DNA of 64,000 nt from JBLUOA01 sp048060095. Lineage in GTDB: Bacteria; Pseudomonadota; Alphaproteobacteria; Rhodobacterales; Rhodobacteraceae. The notes beneath the pieces were generated by a model. It was given only the letters and a program-made list of their open reading frames with translations. It was not told the DNA's origin and searched no databases. Shown here piece after piece: positions 62,379 through 64,000 of the stretch. Every line of letters begins with the position of its first letter. Position 1 is the first letter of the stretch. The stretch is from the NCBI RefSeq assembly GCF_048060095.1, contig NZ_JBLUOA010000001.1, positions 1,240,001 through 1,304,000 of the forward strand, given 5' to 3'. The position numbers and the translations under genes are program-made.

Positions 62379-64000
62379 GGCTTGGCTCCATAAATGCGAC
62401 GCGCGGCTGTCTGGCTGATCAAACCCTCGTCAAGGTCGCGCTGAATATCCTCATCGTTGCGCTCTTGCGGGGGACCGAACCCACCGCCCCCCGGCGTCTC
62501 AAAAATCAGCGTCTTGCCTGCTTTCACCCGCACTTCGCCCTTGCTTGGAAGGTCGGCCCCGTCATGGCCGATACGGATGCGCCCGGCGGCGCCAGCCATG
62601 CCGCCGTGACGGCCTTTGGCCGGGTTCAACACCCGTTCGACCGATAAGAAGACCATGAGATCTTCATCGTTGGCGGATCGCAATTCGATGTGCTGACCCA
62701 GCCCGCCGCGATACCGACCGGGGCCGCCGCTGTCCTGTCTTAACTCGCGTCGCGTGAATAGAACGGGCGCTACGGCTTCTGTGGTTTCGATCTGAGAGCC
62801 CCAGACGCCCGAAGGAAATGCCGTCGCCGACAGCCCATCCAATTCAGGCCGCGCGCCTGTGCCACCATTGAAGACAAGCTCTAATGCAAACTGCTCACCC
62901 CCGTTCAGCGCCGCCTCGGCCACATGGCGCAGCGGCAGATCATACATGCAGGATGCGCCCTCGGCTGGAACCTTGTCAGGCACAGCCTGCGACAGGCAGC
63001 CATAAACAAGGTCAGGCGTCATTTGCCCCAGGGTATGGCGCATGGCCACCGGCGCAGGGGGCTGAGCGTTGAGGATACAATCGCTCGGAGCCGTAACCCG
63101 AAACGGCGCGAGCGAGCCTGCGTTGTTGGGTATGTCCGGCCCGATAATGCAGCGCAGCGCAAACACGGAATAGGCGGTGGCATAGTTGAGCGGTACGTTG
63201 ATACCTTTGTTTGACAACCCTGATGTGCCGGAGAAATCAAGCAAGACATGGTCGTCTGCGATTGTCAGTGCCGCATGCAGGTCTATCTCTTTTTCATAAC
63301 CATCGACCTTGAGAACACTTCGCCACCTGCCTTTTGGGAGTTCGGCAATGGCATCGACAGTGCCGCGATAGGACGTATTGATGATGTAGTCGGCCAGATC
63401 ATCCAGATGGTCGATGCCAAATTCGTCCATCATACCGGCAAGGCGCGCGGCGCCGGTTTCGCAGCAGGCGATCAGCGCGTAAACGTCGCCTTCATTGGCG
63501 ATGGGCTCACGCGAGTTGGCTTTCACGATCTCCATCAACAGCGCATTAAGCACCCCCTGATCCATCAGCTTGCACGGCGGGATGCACAGGCCCTCGTCAT
63601 AGATGTCTGTCCCTTCAGGCCCCATGCCCAGGCCACCCAGATCGACAAGATGCGAGGTGCAGGAGGTAAAGCCAACCACGCGAGCATTGTAGAATACCGG
63701 CATCATCAGAAGAAAATCGTTCAAATGGCCAGAGGCAATCCAGGGATCATTGGTCAAGTAGATGTCACCCGGCTTCATGTTCTGAAGTTCAAAACGGCCG
63801 CGCAGGGTCTTTACGGCCTCGGCCATGGTGTTGATATGCCCCGGAGTGCCGGTGACGGCCTGTGCCAGCATCCGGCCCTGAATATCAAAAATACCCGCTG
63901 AGATATCGCCGCATTCCCGAACGATTGGGCTGAATGCTGCCCGGATCAGGGCTTGCCCTTGTTCCTCGACCACGGCCAAAAGCCGGTTCCACATGACTTG
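62375..64000 (-). CDS. Hydantoinase B/oxoprolinase family subunit (partial)
   Basis: At least 541 residues are present. The HyuB/acetone-carboxylase-alpha pattern is clear: VRECGDISAGIFDIQGRMLA, LTNDPWIASGHLNDFLLMMP, GINVPLNYA and the C-terminal FETPGGGGFGPPQERN. The frame stays open to the window edge (the last codons before MWNRLL read Gln-Val), so the true start is outside. Relatives hydrolyse 5-oxoproline or N-methylhydantoin with a HyuA partner, expected just beyond this edge. It heads the coupled operon. Confidence 0.87.
   Translation of the reverse strand, partial: QVMWNRLLAVVEEQGQALIRAAFSPIVRECGDISAGIFDIQGRMLAQAVTGTPGHINTMAEAVKTLRGRFELQNMKPGDIYLTNDPWIASGHLNDFLLMMPVFYNARVVGFTSCTSHLVDLGGLGMGPEGTDIYDEGLCIPPCKLMDQGVLNALLMEIVKANSREPIANEGDVYALIACCETGAARLAGMMDEFGIDHLDDLADYIINTSYRGTVDAIAELPKGRWRSVLKVDGYEKEIDLHAALTIADDHVLLDFSGTSGLSNKGINVPLNYATAYSVFALRCIIGPDIPNNAGSLAPFRVTAPSDCILNAQPPAPVAMRHTLGQMTPDLVYGCLSQAVPDKVPAEGASCMYDLPLRHVAEAALNGGEQFALELVFNGGTGARPELDGLSATAFPSGVWGSQIETTEAVAPVLFTRRELRQDSGGPGRYRGGLGQHIELRSANDEDLMVFLSVERVLNPAKGRHGGMAGAAGRIRIGHDGADLPSKGEVRVKAGKTLIFETPGGGGFGPPQERNDEDIQRDLDEGLISQTAARRIYGAKP

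Overview
The window looks like chromosome of an alphaproteobacterium, most probably a member of the Rhodobacterales (Roseobacter group). The gene families, the many ATGA-coupled gene pairs and the G+C-rich coding sequence all point there; this is inference from content, since no rRNA, tRNA or replication gene is present. It is an accessory, decaying stretch: I count eleven broken genes or gene remnants among about fifty-five intact genes, together with IS6- and IS3-family transposase remains and a dispersed intergenic repeat.

Layout. 1-5 kb: a TerB-family pair, then a MarR gene divergent from an operon for a DUF1127 protein, an EamA exporter, an FMN reductase and a decayed luciferase-domain gene, with two palindromic operators between them. 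5-8.4 kb: a NarL-type two-component system, a 2OG-Fe(II) oxygenase-like gene and a very acidic secreted EF-hand protein. 8.6-13.1 kb: a copper/cytochrome cluster (MauE/DoxX-like protein, two c-type cytochromes, CopC, CopD, a possible multicopper-oxidase stub, a membrane protein, a Crp/Fnr regulator and a His-rich periplasmic protein). Its main operon starts behind a textbook MerR/CueR-type promoter with a 19-nt spacer. 13.3-18.7 kb: a homocysteine S-methyltransferase, a 54-residue membrane protein, two divergent secreted Gly/Asn-rich proteins and an OmpR-type two-component system.

19-30 kb: a purine salvage and degradation locus (LysR, xanthine dehydrogenase xdhABC, a nucleobase permease, guanine deaminase, a GlcG/HbpS-like protein), then an ArsR-regulated permease. 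30-34 kb: a methyltransferase, a scrambled zone (truncated GNAT, truncated glycerate kinase joined to an IS6 transposase) and a SnoaL-like double-domain protein. 34-39.6 kb: a three-gene envelope operon encoding a 1082-residue transglutaminase/TPR protein, a Tat-type alkaline-phosphatase-superfamily protein with unusual metal-site residues and a polytopic membrane protein. 40-45 kb: two ECF sigma factor units, a PhnZ/HD-like protein and remnants. 45-58 kb: an SDR/LysR pair, an intradiol-dioxygenase-like and ferric-reductase-like pair, a dienelactone hydrolase, an Acg-type nitroreductase with its MarR regulator behind a 40-bp palindrome, DUF2267, an exported agmatine deiminase, a broken methyltransferase paralogue and two alpha/beta hydrolases.

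58-64 kb: a tightly coupled catabolic operon on the minus strand (hydantoinase B, HisC-like aminotransferase, Asp/Glu-racemase/maleate-isomerase family, MmgE/PrpD, D-2-hydroxyacid dehydrogenase) that runs off the window edge. The best candidates for undescribed biology are the 34-39.6 kb envelope operon, the Gly/Asn-rich secreted pair with its two-component system, and the 58-64 kb catabolic operon.
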